NCBI GenBank assembly: GCA_964598845.1
Contig: CAZRDM010000017.1
Span: forward strand, 1 to 45,025
DNA length: 45,025 nt
Direction: 5' to 3'
Source: FEN-987 sp964598845
GTDB lineage: Archaea > Thermoproteota > Bathyarchaeia > 40CM-2-53-6
In this document: in pieces, positions 16,872 through 26,603 of the stretch
How positions within the stretch are numbered: the first letter of the stretch is position 1
Layout of the letters: each line of letters begins with the position of its first letter
Program-made: the position numbers and the translations under genes
Notes under the pieces: model-generated
Database searches by the model: none
Seen by the model: the letters and a program-made list of their open reading frames with translations, nothing else
Told to the model about the DNA's origin: nothing

Positions 16872-19800
16872 AAGATCGGATTGAGTTTCAGTTCTCCGAT
16901 TCTTTCTCCAAGGCGGTAGGGCTCCGAGCGTCGCCACAAATCCCATAATAACCGATGTAGCGACTAGGGACAGTTCTGAAATCGGGATTCCGCTCTCCTC
17001 AAGTGTGATTGCTATTGCGGCGTTCGCTTGGCCTGCGCTGACGGTTAAGTCGAAGGCATGTGCTTCGTGGCCTTCGTTTCGACTTGTCCATTCGGTCACC
17101 GAGACATGATAATTTCCAGGGTCGAGGTATCCGTCGAACCAACCATCCCAAGCATACCAGTAGTATGTAGTTGATCCCGTCTTGAACTGGAACATTGCCC
17201 AGCTAATTGTTCTGACATCGTCATCCCAATCGAATCCAAGAACGGTTCCTTGCACGTAACCTCTCAGGTCCAGTCCAAACTCCACCGAGACCTCGCTTCC
17301 TTGGATCGCATTCCGAATTCTAGTGTAGCCTCTCTGAGAGTACGGTCCTAGATGGTTGTAGGGATAGAAGAACGATGATTCTCCCTGTAGAAGAGCCGGT
17401 GCAGGTGGGTAGAAACTTTCCGGACGGTACCAGTTTACAATGTCCACCATGATTGTCCAAGCGCCGCCGTAAGCGCCTGGGTGACTCGAGAACCCCCACA
17501 CTCCATGATCAGGAGAGAAGAGGGTTGCTCTTCGTACGCTTTCCCCGCCTGTGCTAGGTTCTACGTAGCCGAAGAGACCCGCGAGAGCAACGTATTCCAA
17601 AGTCTGAGTCCCTACAGGAACTGGTTCAAGCAATAGTTTCGTTCCGTCAGCAACGAAGCCCGAACGTGATGTTGGAACCAGGCTTCCACCATCTGAGAAT
17701 AGTGTGGCGGCCGCCACTAGCGTGTCTCCTTCATCGAACAGTCTGATTCTGACTGATGAGGTATATGGGGTTCCTGAGAAGACGCCTTCAGTCTTGAAGA
17801 CGATTCGAATCGTGAAGTTGACGCCGATGATGAGTCGAATGCTAGAATCAGCTAGCGAACCCAGCCGGGCCACCGAAACCTGCACATTACCCAAGTCTCC
17901 AAGGCTTGCTATATTGTCCTGCACATATCCGTAGGTCCATGCATTTACTGCGTAGACTCCAGGATAGATGGCCAGATTCGAACGGAAAGTCTCAGTTCTG
18001 TAGGAGCTCGAACTGTAAAGAAAACCGGCATGGAAGTTTTGCTGGAGGAATACGGTGGTTGCTAAGTCCTGGGAGGGGTCTCGGGATGGAAAGTTGGGAA
18101 TGTCGGGTCCAAATCTGTCCACAAAGGTCGAACCGTTCGTCACAATTAGACTCGCGCCGGGCCCGAAAGATGTTACCCATTCAGGCCATGGTAGACTTGA
18201 GAAGTCAGAGTTCTGTCGAGGGATCGTCCATTGCTTTAGTCTTCCGTCCCAGAAGTAATTCACATCAATGAATGCCTCTGAAGCAATATCATAAACTAGC
18301 ACACTTACCGATGCGTTGTTCCACACCCATTTTCTCTGGACCGGAGGTCTTTCCCAATCAACCGATAGAAGAGTAGTGTTGATTCCGCCTCCCCGGTACA
18401 TGTGTGTGCTGAGTACAGTGAGCCCTGTTCCAATCGTGATGCTTGTTGTCAAAGGTTGGTCTAATTCATGAAGGCTCATTGCAGGTGGCAGTGCTTGGAT
18501 ATATCCGCGCATGAACACACGGATGGTGTAAGTGTCGGTAGGCATTCCGTAATCGAACAGTCCCCCATATCTTGCAAGGGAATACTTCATGAAAGCCCTT
18601 GGGTCAGGCGGGAACACCGGACCAGCCATACCGAACCCGTTTAGAATAATCGAAGCTTGTTGGCTATCGGAGGAGACCTGTGTGAAGTTGAACGCCGCCA
18701 ATGTTCCGTCGCTCGCAAATGCCTCGGCAATCAAGAATCTTCGTGGATCAGGTCCACGGATCGTAGCATCCCGTAAAGTACCGGGTAAATCATGGAAATG
18801 GATCGTGACGTTCATTCTCGACGCTTTCTGCAAGTCTATCGGAATGAAGACGTTGTGTGAGTACCCACTCCTAGGAACTTCAAAGGCATAATCGATGAAC
18901 TGGGTTCCGTCATTCGAAGTCTGCACATACCCATTAACAAAGGCGCGTACGTAGTAAACGCCAGGACTCAGGCTATCTGTCCAAGTAGCAAAAACTTGAG
19001 GAACCATTCCAGATAACTTGGCGGGGGCACCGTAAACTGTTTTCGAACCAAACTGGAAGAAGAACTCGCTACTGGTTGATCCGAGAAAGGTTTCAGCTTC
19101 CAAGGAACTGAGTGGATTGACCCACCAAGACTGTGCCGGTCCAACCCCGTTAAAGACACCGAACGGGTCTTTGAAGTCCGGTTCTGAAGTGAAAGTATAG
19201 TAGCCAACCGGTCCCTCCCACGGGAAGGCAACGGCCTTCGGTCTGTTGGGCGGCAGTAAACCATTTTCCGAAAAGAGTGTGTCCCCTTCAACGTAGGATG
19301 TGTAGGGTGCGTGTGTCAGGTTGATCGGGGAATACGTCACTATGCTGTTAACATCGTACGTATTGCTGTCATATATCACAACTGTGATTGGAAGCTGTCC
19401 CGGCCATGGAGCACGTCCAAATTTCTCCTTGGAGAAGACTTGGCCCCGAATTTCCGGTCCGGCTTTCAAGTATGGATCAAGTCTGAAGGATTGTCCGCGC
19501 AGGATCTTGACGCCTTGGGCGGCCTTCTGTTCAGGGAAACCAGCAGCAGATGCGTAGATATCGTACACTCCCGGGGCTATGCCCTCAATTTCGAAATGGC
19601 CTTGAGCTGATGCGTTGAAGTATCCTCTTGCCTCTACGGGTCTCCCAGTTGATTCTCCAGTCAGAGGATCTATTGCGGTGCCTACGGCTCGAACTCGGCC
19701 GGGTAGGTGCAAAGGTAGGCCATAGAGTGTGCCATTTGCTATATCACCGTATCTGACCGTTCCCCAAACTATTCCAGGGTCAACCTCTCCTTTGACTAGC

Positions 19801-20639
19801 AGAACTGGCCAATTTTCCATGGGCATCGTACTATTGATGAGGCTAGGCTGGAATCCCTGTTGCCGGATGGGATAGTGATTGTCAAGGAATAGCTTGAAGA
19901 AGTATCTTCCAGCAACCTGAGGGGCTTTCATCTGATTGATTCTAATGTAGTACCATTCTGACCAGTTGTGTGCAGCGGTGAAAGTTATGTTTCGTGGGGC
20001 CGTAATGAACACGATCCACGATCCAGGCTCGAAGGGGTCGCTTCTATCAGCTCTAGTGACAAATATGTTCCCATAGCTATCCGTAATCGTTGTGATGATG
20101 TTTGTATTTTCCCCTGCATCCCAGTTGATTCCACCTGCAGGTTCAAATCCGTCTTGGATGAGAGCGCCCGTCTTGTCGAACACTGGGGCAGGGATATAGA
20201 GCGCTAGAGTTGCGTATGTGAAGTCAAGTTCCGGAATGCTTGAGGTAGTGAAGGCTTCGGGTTGGGAGAAGTTGACTGCAAAGATCAAGTCACCGACACT
20301 ATCATGGTCAATGGTTGATGCTAGAATCGCGCCCTCTGGTGCATAGGCGTTATCTCCAACCTGAGTTGGTTCCTCGAAAGTTGTGAAGGGCGACTGGTAT
20401 CCGGGAGGGTTTGATGCGATCCTCGAATACATGTTGAGGCCGCTACCTGGCCAGACATAGCCGAGTGGTCCTGGGACGTGTCCTCCAAGCGTGTTGGTCG
20501 GGTTCAGCTCATGGTCGTCCGATCTGAAAAACGGCCCAGACCCGTTCAGTTTTCCTAACGTGGTATGGGCATAGACAGGAGCAGAGAAACTGAGCCCAAG
20601 GACGAATAAGAGGACGATAGTGGCCCATCGGAGAGCCAA
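16851..20639 (-). CDS. Giant secreted, membrane-anchored surface protein with carboxypeptidase-regulatory-like domains
   Basis: 1262 residues with an N-terminal signal peptide (VLLFVLGLSFSAPVYA, cleavage probably after YA) and a C-terminal hydrophobic helix (about 1222-1243, ending ATLGALPPW) followed by a basic tail, RKNRR. The body is beta-rich and full of aromatic residues and N-x-S/T sites. At about 300-420, FEIEGIAPGVYDIYASAAGF and IRGQVFSKEKFG match carboxypeptidase-regulatory-like (transthyretin-fold) repeats, with similar pieces later (GYVQ recurs several times: GYVQTSNDG, GYVQDNIAS, GYVQGTVLG). Probably an S-layer or surface structural protein. The start is TTG 20639. It follows the 435-aa surface protein by 40 bases on the same strand, so they are probably co-transcribed. 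Function unknown. Confidence 0.8.
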   Translation of the reverse strand: MALRWATIVLLFVLGLSFSAPVYAHTTLGKLNGSGPFFRSDDHELNPTNTLGGHVPGPLGYVWPGSGLNMYSRIASNPPGYQSPFTTFEEPTQVGDNAYAPEGAILASTIDHDSVGDLIFAVNFSQPEAFTTSSIPELDFTYATLALYIPAPVFDKTGALIQDGFEPAGGINWDAGENTNIITTITDSYGNIFVTRADRSDPFEPGSWIVFITAPRNITFTAAHNWSEWYYIRINQMKAPQVAGRYFFKLFLDNHYPIRQQGFQPSLINSTMPMENWPVLLVKGEVDPGIVWGTVRYGDIANGTLYGLPLHLPGRVRAVGTAIDPLTGESTGRPVEARGYFNASAQGHFEIEGIAPGVYDIYASAAGFPEQKAAQGVKILRGQSFRLDPYLKAGPEIRGQVFSKEKFGRAPWPGQLPITVVIYDSNTYDVNSIVTYSPINLTHAPYTSYVEGDTLFSENGLLPPNRPKAVAFPWEGPVGYYTFTSEPDFKDPFGVFNGVGPAQSWWVNPLSSLEAETFLGSTSSEFFFQFGSKTVYGAPAKLSGMVPQVFATWTDSLSPGVYYVRAFVNGYVQTSNDGTQFIDYAFEVPRSGYSHNVFIPIDLQKASRMNVTIHFHDLPGTLRDATIRGPDPRRFLIAEAFASDGTLAAFNFTQVSSDSQQASIILNGFGMAGPVFPPDPRAFMKYSLARYGGLFDYGMPTDTYTIRVFMRGYIQALPPAMSLHELDQPLTTSITIGTGLTVLSTHMYRGGGINTTLLSVDWERPPVQRKWVWNNASVSVLVYDIASEAFIDVNYFWDGRLKQWTIPRQNSDFSSLPWPEWVTSFGPGASLIVTNGSTFVDRFGPDIPNFPSRDPSQDLATTVFLQQNFHAGFLYSSSSYRTETFRSNLAIYPGVYAVNAWTYGYVQDNIASLGDLGNVQVSVARLGSLADSSIRLIIGVNFTIRIVFKTEGVFSGTPYTSSVRIRLFDEGDTLVAAATLFSDGGSLVPTSRSGFVADGTKLLLEPVPVGTQTLEYVALAGLFGYVEPSTGGESVRRATLFSPDHGVWGFSSHPGAYGGAWTIMVDIVNWYRPESFYPPAPALLQGESSFFYPYNHLGPYSQRGYTRIRNAIQGSEVSVEFGLDLRGYVQGTVLGFDWDDDVRTISWAMFQFKTGSTTYYWYAWDGWFDGYLDPGNYHVSVTEWTSRNEGHEAHAFDLTVSAGQANAAIAITLEESGIPISELSLVATSVIMGFVATLGALPPWRKNRRTETQSDLLHSTLG

Positions 20640-20679
20640 ACATCTCCCTGCTCCGAATCATACAGGTCAGTCGTCGTCT

Positions 20680-21939
20680 TCACTTGGTCGTGGTCTGCGC
20701 AGCTTTCATTCGCCGTCTTCTAATGAAGAGATACCCGCCTACAGCAACCAGTAGGATCACTCCCACCACAATCAATGTCACTGGGAGACCGGGAGGCTCG
20801 ACCGTCAATAACAGGAACTGTGTATCGTCGAGCGCAATATCCTCTTGAGTCCAATCAAACCTAAGATCCAGATTGTACTGCCTCGGCTGTGCTTTGCTAT
20901 CGATGTCCATCGTAAAGAAAGCAACCTTAGTCTCGTTAGCGAGCATTGTTCCGAGAAAATCGGTAAGCGTTCCGGTGAAGAAGTTGCCGACGCGAAGTTG
21001 AACTCTTACGGAGTCAGCTTTCACAGAGCCGATATTCTTTATCTCAACCCTTATCACATCGCCGGCATCGCCCGCGTGCACAATGTTCGGCGTGACGCTT
21101 ACCACATCGAATCGCACTTTCTCGTTAACATAAAGAGGAATCTGTCCCATGGGGATGAGTCTATCATCCATCTCCTCACCCAAGATAACCGAATACTGAC
21201 CAAAAATCGCATCACTCGCAACATCGAGGACAAAATCGGCCTCGGAAACCTGCCCAGCCGGAATGTTACCGATGAAGATCCTGTCAGAACCACTTGATGA
21301 AGCCCTGAACGGACGAGTCACATCCAGTCTGAGTTGAATATCCTTCGCTAGACCTCTTCCAGAATTGACAATCCAAACCTTGAGCGAGACCTCTTTGCTA
21401 TTCGGATAGATCTTGGTCGGAAGGGTCAGGATATTCTGAACGTGCAGTTCGCCCTTCCAGAGGGGGACATCTATTGTCAAATTGCTGTTGATCTGTTGGA
21501 GTTCCCGTGCCGATCTGTATGAGAGTTGAAGGTTATACCGGTAGATTCCCTCTTTGGCGTCAGAATCAACGGTGACCGTAAAACCTAGGGTGAAGCTTGA
21601 CGCAGCAGCCATATCTCCAGCGGTCTTCGAAACTGATGATGCAGAGTACTTGACGCCGTCTTGGTAGTAGTTGTATGTCAAAGGTGGACCAAGAAATAGA
21701 GTTCCGTTGACCCCGCGTGCGGTGTCATCACCGACATTAGCTAAGATTATTGAAAGCTGAACGTTCACATCGCCTGGATGCGCCGTTATAGGATCCGTTG
21801 GATTCGAACCCCAATAGACATTCGTCACAACCACATTTGCCACTCCAATGGCCTTCACAGGGGGCGCAACGTAGGGTAGAGGCGCAGTAAGCGCCAAGAG
21901 AGCGCTCAAGACCAAGACTGCAATGCTTTGAACTTTCAA
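20680..21939 (-). CDS. Secreted membrane-anchored protein with CARDB-like repeats (COG1361-like)
   Basis: From TTG 21939 the protein has 419 residues beginning with a clean signal peptide (SIAVLVLSALLALTAPLPYV). An upstream in-frame GTG at 21987 would put 16 polar residues in front of it and is less likely. Three or so immunoglobulin-like CARDB/NEW3 modules follow, marked by LSIILANVGDDTARGVNGTL, KVWIVNSGRGLAKDIQLRL and RVEIKNIGSVKADSVRVQL. A C-terminal helix (LPVTLIVVGVILLVAVGGYLF) and RRRR tail anchor it. Such proteins act in archaeal envelopes, often as S-layer-associated or transporter-accessory proteins. It is upstream of, and probably co-transcribed with, the 1262-aa protein and lies between two ABC-2 systems. 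A TATA-like CTTAAATG lies at about 21988-21996. Confidence 0.8.
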   Translation of the reverse strand: MKVQSIAVLVLSALLALTAPLPYVAPPVKAIGVANVVVTNVYWGSNPTDPITAHPGDVNVQLSIILANVGDDTARGVNGTLFLGPPLTYNYYQDGVKYSASSVSKTAGDMAAASSFTLGFTVTVDSDAKEGIYRYNLQLSYRSARELQQINSNLTIDVPLWKGELHVQNILTLPTKIYPNSKEVSLKVWIVNSGRGLAKDIQLRLDVTRPFRASSSGSDRIFIGNIPAGQVSEADFVLDVASDAIFGQYSVILGEEMDDRLIPMGQIPLYVNEKVRFDVVSVTPNIVHAGDAGDVIRVEIKNIGSVKADSVRVQLRVGNFFTGTLTDFLGTMLANETKVAFFTMDIDSKAQPRQYNLDLRFDWTQEDIALDDTQFLLLTVEPPGLPVTLIVVGVILLVAVGGYLFIRRRRMKAAQTTTK

Positions 21940-22165
21940 GGCGCACTCAATCCAAATGTTGTGCTCCGTCTGGTTCCTGTGAAGCACATTTAAGGTTGCG
22001 CTTCAATGGCTCTGTTCGCTAGTCGGCGGGTTTAGCTGACTGTTCGGTTTCGGCGGCTTTGGCGCTTTGTGTGATTAGCGACTTCCATCGGTTCTGCCCA
22101 AGTGGAGGCCTATAGGGCGCTACCGACTATTCTGGAAAGAAAAGCCGAAATGAGAGATGATTTGA

Positions 22166-22537
22166 ATGGCAAACACAAAGGGCCACATGATAAGTTTCGC
22201 TACGATAATGCTTATCGTGGTCACCGTTGCCGCATCCGTTTCAGTGGCGGTGACGATTCTATTGATACAGAAACACGGAACAACATGGACGTCTTACGAG
22301 ATAACATGGAATATTGTTCCCGTGGTGATTCTTACCATCGTTCTTCCAGCAACACTTGGCATAGTCGCTAACTATCTGTATTGGCGTCCACGATACAGAG
22401 TGCGCCAAGTAGACACCCGCCGATGTCGAACAGCTATTCAAAACAGCCACAAACCGAACAGAGCCGCTTCAATAGTCACGAATACTCGCAACATGACTAA
22501 TGTCATTGACAACTCCTTGGTCATAGGCCCCGCTTGA
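22166..22537 (+). CDS. Small two-helix membrane protein
   Basis: 123 residues with two membrane helices (about 10-33, FATIMLIVVTVAASVSVAVTIL, and 48-70, VPVVILTIVLPATLGIVANYL) and a basic cytoplasmic tail. ATG 22166. Its last 17 bases overlap the opposing permease stop. The helices argue that it is real; the tail composition is less convincing, so the true end may be uncertain. No family recognised. Confidence 0.5.
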   Translation: MANTKGHMISFATIMLIVVTVAASVSVAVTILLIQKHGTTWTSYEITWNIVPVVILTIVLPATLGIVANYLYWRPRYRVRQVDTRRCRTAIQNSHKPNRAASIVTNTRNMTNVIDNSLVIGPA

Positions 22538-23657
22538 ACGCCAGTGTCGCTATTAGGACCATGATCGCTGTAAATACAGCTAGGAAGGTAAAGTCTCCCA
22601 AGACGGCGCTCAGGCTTCCGCTTTTGTACATCAACAATCTCAGGGCATGAACAGAGTAAGCCTCAGGGTTTACGACAGTTATGCTTCGCATCCAATCGGG
22701 GAATCCATCAATCGGATAGATAGCGCCGCTCGTAAAGTACAGAACCAAATTGATGGGGAGGGCGCTGAACTGGTAGACCTCGGGCGCTGGGGCTCGAACT
22801 GCGAAGGCGGTCATCATCGAGATCAGTCCCAGAGCAGTAAGGAAAAGCGTGAACAACATCAAGAGAAAACTAGCAGGGTTCGTCATAGGTCGAACTCCTG
22901 CGAAGATTATCCCCAAGAAGAGCATCGCTAGCGCGGAGAACATCGCCTTGATGACACCCGCGAATAGAACGCCGACCACGATTTCCACCTGCGCTAGCGG
23001 TGTGACAAGGTATCCCTCAAGGATGCCTCTTTGCTTGTCAAACAAAATTGAGATACCGCCGCCGATTATGGACGCTATGAAGATGGCCTGAACAAGGGAT
23101 CCCGGTGCCATAAACTCGATGTATAGCACGTTCCTGTAGAAATTAGCGTGATCAATGGTTACTGTCGCCTGGTGAGGAATCACTAATCGGATTTGAGCTG
23201 AAAGCTCTTGAGCTGACCTCGTTAATCCACTGGAAACGGCCGCGGCACTTAACGGGTCTGTGTTATCCAAGTAAACTGTGAATATCGCGCTGTTAGAATT
23301 GCCGAGCTCATTATCGAGGCCTGTCGGAATGTAGATTACGGCTTTCACTTGGCCTTCGCGAAGCATCCGCTCCGCTGTATCCAAGCTCGGTACATCCCTC
23401 AGGCGGAATGCGTCACCACAATGGACTCCGCCGAAGGCGCAGTTCTGTTGCTCCCTAACAATGTCTAGAAAGGTAGACGAATACAGGCCATCGCTGTAGC
23501 GCACCACCGCTATCGGTACATGTGTAATGGAGCCGCCGAAGGCCGAGCCAAGCAGAATAAGCATGAGGAATGGTCCCACAAGCGCAGAAACCATGACGAA
23601 AGGCTGTCTGACAAACTTGCGGATGTCTCTCTCACAAACCCACAACGCACCTCTCAT
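22521..23657 (-). CDS. ABC-2 type permease (DrrB-like)
   Basis: ABC-2 permease of about 378 residues with an N-terminal cytoplasmic stretch (ALWVCERDIRKFVRQP), helix 1 (VSALVGPFLMLILLGSAF), an external domain (about 45-185) with IAVVRYSDG and AVIYIPTGLDNEL, then five helices including SGAIYPIDGFPDWMRSI, a typical last-loop motif. I choose ATG 23657, whose ATGA overlaps the TGA of the ATPase. ATG 23675 in frame would overlap it by 22 bases. It forms a two-gene exporter with the preceding ATPase. Cargo unknown. Confidence 0.88.
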   Translation of the reverse strand: MRGALWVCERDIRKFVRQPFVMVSALVGPFLMLILLGSAFGGSITHVPIAVVRYSDGLYSSTFLDIVREQQNCAFGGVHCGDAFRLRDVPSLDTAERMLREGQVKAVIYIPTGLDNELGNSNSAIFTVYLDNTDPLSAAAVSSGLTRSAQELSAQIRLVIPHQATVTIDHANFYRNVLYIEFMAPGSLVQAIFIASIIGGGISILFDKQRGILEGYLVTPLAQVEIVVGVLFAGVIKAMFSALAMLFLGIIFAGVRPMTNPASFLLMLFTLFLTALGLISMMTAFAVRAPAPEVYQFSALPINLVLYFTSGAIYPIDGFPDWMRSITVVNPEAYSVHALRLLMYKSGSLSAVLGDFTFLAVFTAIMVLIATLAFKRGL

Positions 23658-24658
23658 CGTCTCATCGCTTCCCATGAGCTGACAAATCTCTTGCGTGTAA
23701 TCGCGGTGTCTTCTCTGATGCTGCGCCCAGTGAATTGAAAGAAAACGTCATCCAAGGTCGGCTCACGCAAGGTTATTGAACGAATCTTACCGCCTTTCGC
23801 GCCTACCAGTTCAACGATTCTCGGAACAGCTTCAGCACCACTTTTGACTAGAACCGTGAGAGTGCTCTCCCGCCTCTTGGCTTCCAATGTGAAGTCCGAA
23901 GTCCTCAGAGCCTCAAAGGCTTCGTCCGGCAAGTAGGCGAATTCAGCCTCGACAACATCTCCGCCCATGACCTCACGTTTCAATTCATGCGGGGTCCCCA
24001 CAACCATAAGTTTGCCATAATCAACAATTGCCACCCTATCGCACAGAGCCTCGGCTTCATCGAGGTAGTGCGTGGTGATTACGATGGTGATGTTCTCTTT
24101 GTGTAGCTTCCTCAGGTAATCCCATACTGCGCTTCGCGCCTGAGGGTCAAGACCAGTAGTCGGTTCGTCTAGGAACAGAACCTTCGGTCTGTGGATGAGT
24201 GATCTCACAAGCTCCAGTCGCCTCTTCATTCCGCTTGAGTAACTTCCAACCGTGAAATCCGCCCTCTCGGCCAATCCAACTAATTCGAGAAGTTCTCGCA
24301 TTCTCCGGTGCCGTAGGTCACGTGGAACATCATAGTACTTGGCATATAGTTCCATGTTCTCCCAGGCGCTTAGCTCTATGTCCAAGGTCATAGCCTGGGA
24401 GACCACGCCTATGCTCTGTCGAACTCGGTTTGGGTTCCGTCGGATGTCGAAACCAGCAACCCTCGCCGTGCCTTCTGTGGGCTGCAGTACGGTTGTGAGC
24501 ATGCGGATGAGAGTAGTCTTACCGGCGCCGTTTGGACCAAGTAGTCCGAAGATCTCCTCGGAATCTATGGTCAGGTTGATCTTGTCGATCGCTGTGATAT
24601 CGCCGAAACGTTTGGTGATGTTAACTGTTTGGACGGCCGGATCCAAAGGTGAGATCAA
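23654..24658 (-). CDS. ABC-2 type transporter ATP-binding protein (DrrA-like)
   Basis: 334 residues. Walker A GPNGAGKTTL, Q-loop IGVVSQAM, signature YSSGMKRRLELVRSL, Walker B VLFLDEPTTGLDP and switch His TTHYLDEAEALCDRV are all canonical for the daunorubicin-resistance/NatA branch. The C-terminal accessory domain ends in the conserved REPTLDDVFFQFTGRSI. The start is TTG 24658; the next candidate is also TTG (24646). It is translationally coupled to the permease through ATGA. Unlike the ATPase at 13573, its signature and Walker B are normal. Confidence 0.92.
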   Translation of the reverse strand: MISPLDPAVQTVNITKRFGDITAIDKINLTIDSEEIFGLLGPNGAGKTTLIRMLTTVLQPTEGTARVAGFDIRRNPNRVRQSIGVVSQAMTLDIELSAWENMELYAKYYDVPRDLRHRRMRELLELVGLAERADFTVGSYSSGMKRRLELVRSLIHRPKVLFLDEPTTGLDPQARSAVWDYLRKLHKENITIVITTHYLDEAEALCDRVAIVDYGKLMVVGTPHELKREVMGGDVVEAEFAYLPDEAFEALRTSDFTLEAKRRESTLTVLVKSGAEAVPRIVELVGAKGGKIRSITLREPTLDDVFFQFTGRSIREDTAITRKRFVSSWEAMRR

Positions 24659-24738
24659 CCCTTACCGTCAGGGAGGGTTGTCGCTTGCTTGGAGATAAAG
24701 AGGGTGTATGCAGGCAGATTTCACTGAACCAGGGGAGC

Positions 24739-25020
24739 TCAGTCTTTAATCGCTTCGAGAAGGCTTACTGCGTTCCAGATCTTCACTCGTGTGTACGGCG
24801 GCATGTTTGGGTCCTGGCTTATGTCATCCAGAATGGATATGGCATTTGCCGCCTTGACTCCTAAGCTTAGATCGCCGATTTGCAGTGTATCCATCGCGCT
24901 CTTGGCTGCACGTCTTATGTTGCGGGGTGTTGTTGTATCATTGGAAACCTCGTTCAGAATACCCAGAGCCTGCTTGATTCGGCTCTCGTATTCTTCCTTC
25001 CGTTTGACCTTGGTTGACAT
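24739..25020 (-). CDS. UPF0147 family protein
   Basis: 93 residues from ATG 25020; the frame continues upstream to 25089 but the extra residues are unlike the family. The pattern ALGILNEVSNDTTTPRNIRRAAKSAMD ... ANAISILDDISQDPNMPPYTRVKIWNAVS is characteristic of UPF0147, a short all-helical protein conserved across archaea with unknown function. The family places the window firmly in Archaea. It is divergent from the p27-type zinc ribbon gene across 145 bases. Confidence 0.9.
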   Translation of the reverse strand: MSTKVKRKEEYESRIKQALGILNEVSNDTTTPRNIRRAAKSAMDTLQIGDLSLGVKAANAISILDDISQDPNMPPYTRVKIWNAVSLLEAIKD

Positions 25021-25165
25021 GCCGGACCGCCCCGCATGACAGAAACCTTTCACAGAGAAACAGGCATCTGCAGTATCTAAGTCTTTCATGAAGCCATGCG
25101 GCTTGACATCACGATGCTGACCAACTCCAACAAACGTAAAAGCCCTTTGTCATATTCTTGCATGG

Positions 25166-25528
25166 TTGAGCACCGTGGGTATCGACGTCAAGAAGATGGC
25201 GGAACTTCTCAAATCAGGCGCTACCATGCTTGGGGAAACCTGTCCCGAGTGCGGAACGCCCCTCTTTAGGAGAGGCAAGGAAACCTTCTGTCCAAACTGC
25301 AATAGACCAGTCATAATAATTCGAAGCACCGAACAGGAAACACGGTTAATGGCCGACAAGATCCTAGAAGGCTCTGAGCAGACGTTGCTCGCCAAGATCC
25401 AAGAAATGAACATAGCGATGAAGAACGAAACAGACCCCGACAAATTGCTCGTCTATGGCAACGCGCTCTCAACCTGGCTGAGTGCGCTAGAGAAGCTAAG
25501 GAGACTTCGAGAAGAAAGTGCCCAGTAG
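25166..25528 (+). CDS. Autoantigen-p27 (ZNRD2/SSSCA1-like) zinc ribbon protein
   Basis: 120 residues. The N-terminal motif KKMAELLKSGATMLGETCPECGTPLF ... ETFCPNC is the single zinc ribbon of the Sjogren's syndrome/scleroderma autoantigen 1 family, conserved in archaea and eukaryotes. The rest (about 60-120) is a helical tail ending LEKLRRLREESAQ. The molecular role in archaea is unknown. The start is TTG 25166; an internal in-frame GTG at 25175 is an alternative. Confidence 0.88.
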   Translation: MSTVGIDVKKMAELLKSGATMLGETCPECGTPLFRRGKETFCPNCNRPVIIIRSTEQETRLMADKILEGSEQTLLAKIQEMNIAMKNETDPDKLLVYGNALSTWLSALEKLRRLREESAQ

Positions 25529-25648
25529 ATACATGGTCCTTCTCTAAACGGTTCGGTTTCCATCCAAGGCGGTGACATGAGCCAGTGGGTGTTCGCACAG
25601 GATTCATCGCTCTAGATACAACTATCGTACTGTGAATGTCTAATACAA

Positions 25649-25657
25649 TTTTATATG
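25649..25657 (+). promoter_or_regulatory. TATA box of the DUF4013 gene
   Basis: TTTTATATG lies about 35-43 bases before the TTG at 25692, one of the clearest TATA elements in the window. Expected transcription start is near 25679, giving a leader of about 13 bases. Confidence 0.55.
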
Positions 25658-25691
25658 CTCAGAGCGCTCTGTCATTCTGCAGGTTTTTGGA

Positions 25692-26603
25692 TTGAATCTC
25701 AGCGAAAATTTTGGTAATAGTTTCGATTATGCTAAGAAACTATTCAGCGAAGGCGGCAGACTGGTAATTCTTATCGTGCTTGATCTGATACCCATCGTAA
25801 ACTGGATCGTCATTGGCTATGCGGCAAGGGTCCTGAGAGAATCTCCGGGAACGGAAGCGCCTCCGAAACTTGAAAGATATGGAGACATGTTTGTCGACGG
25901 GGCAAAGGTGTTCTTTGCTTCTCTCATCTACATGATAATCCCGATAATTCTGATCGGTGCTGGAGCAGCATTCTTCATCGCTCCAATGTTCATGCTCCAA
26001 GGTGAAGTGATTCCATCGATAATGATGCTCGGAGGTACTGGGCTAGTGCTGGTGCTCGTTGGGATAGTCCTTGCGTTCTTCTTTCTGATCATACTAGGAG
26101 GAGGGATCGCTCACATGATAAAGTCTGGACGATTCGGAAAGGCCTTCGCATTCGGCGAGATTCTCAGCATAATTCGAGGAATAGGCTGGGGCAGATACCT
26201 TGGCTGGGTCATGCTTGTCGTAGTAATCGCCATTGTCATCGGGCTACTGGCAGGGGCTATTCCGTTCGTGGGATGGATCATTTCCGCAATAATCTCACCC
26301 GTGCTTACGGTGTTCATCTTCCGATCTCTAGGCCTGCTTTACAATGAGGGCGCGCCTCCGGAGCTGCGCGTCCAAGCCATACCCCCAATTGTAGGCGGGA
26401 TGGTCTGCTCGTCGTGCGGCACTCTCCTCCAGCCATATCACAAATTCTGCCCGAATTGTGGGACAGCAGCCCCTGTTCCCCCGCCACTGCCATCACCACC
26501 TCCTCCTGCGCCCGAGGCCGCCACAAAATTCTGCATAAGTTGTGGGACTAGGATTCCTGTAACCGCCAATTTCTGCGGAAGTTGCGGTGCAAAGCAAGTC
26601 TGA
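25692..26603 (+). CDS. DUF4013 membrane protein with C-terminal zinc ribbons
   Basis: 303 residues. The N-terminal soluble segment NFGNSFDYAKKLFSEGGRLV and following helices IVLDLIPIVNWIVIGYAARV match DUF4013, a multi-helix membrane domain common in archaea. Helices continue to about 215. The C-terminus carries two zinc ribbons, CSSCGTLLQPYHKFCPNCG and CISCGTRIPVTANFCGSCG, separated by a proline-rich linker (PPPLPSPPPPAPE). The ribbons presumably sit in the cytoplasm and bind partners. The start is TTG 25692, with the TATA box at 25649. Function unknown. Confidence 0.82.
   Translation: MNLSENFGNSFDYAKKLFSEGGRLVILIVLDLIPIVNWIVIGYAARVLRESPGTEAPPKLERYGDMFVDGAKVFFASLIYMIIPIILIGAGAAFFIAPMFMLQGEVIPSIMMLGGTGLVLVLVGIVLAFFFLIILGGGIAHMIKSGRFGKAFAFGEILSIIRGIGWGRYLGWVMLVVVIAIVIGLLAGAIPFVGWIISAIISPVLTVFIFRSLGLLYNEGAPPELRVQAIPPIVGGMVCSSCGTLLQPYHKFCPNCGTAAPVPPPLPSPPPPAPEAATKFCISCGTRIPVTANFCGSCGAKQV

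Noticed and set aside
21786..21812. tRNA-like GGATTCGAACCCC
   Set aside because: It lies inside the coding sequence of the 435-aa surface protein and no cloverleaf can be drawn around it.
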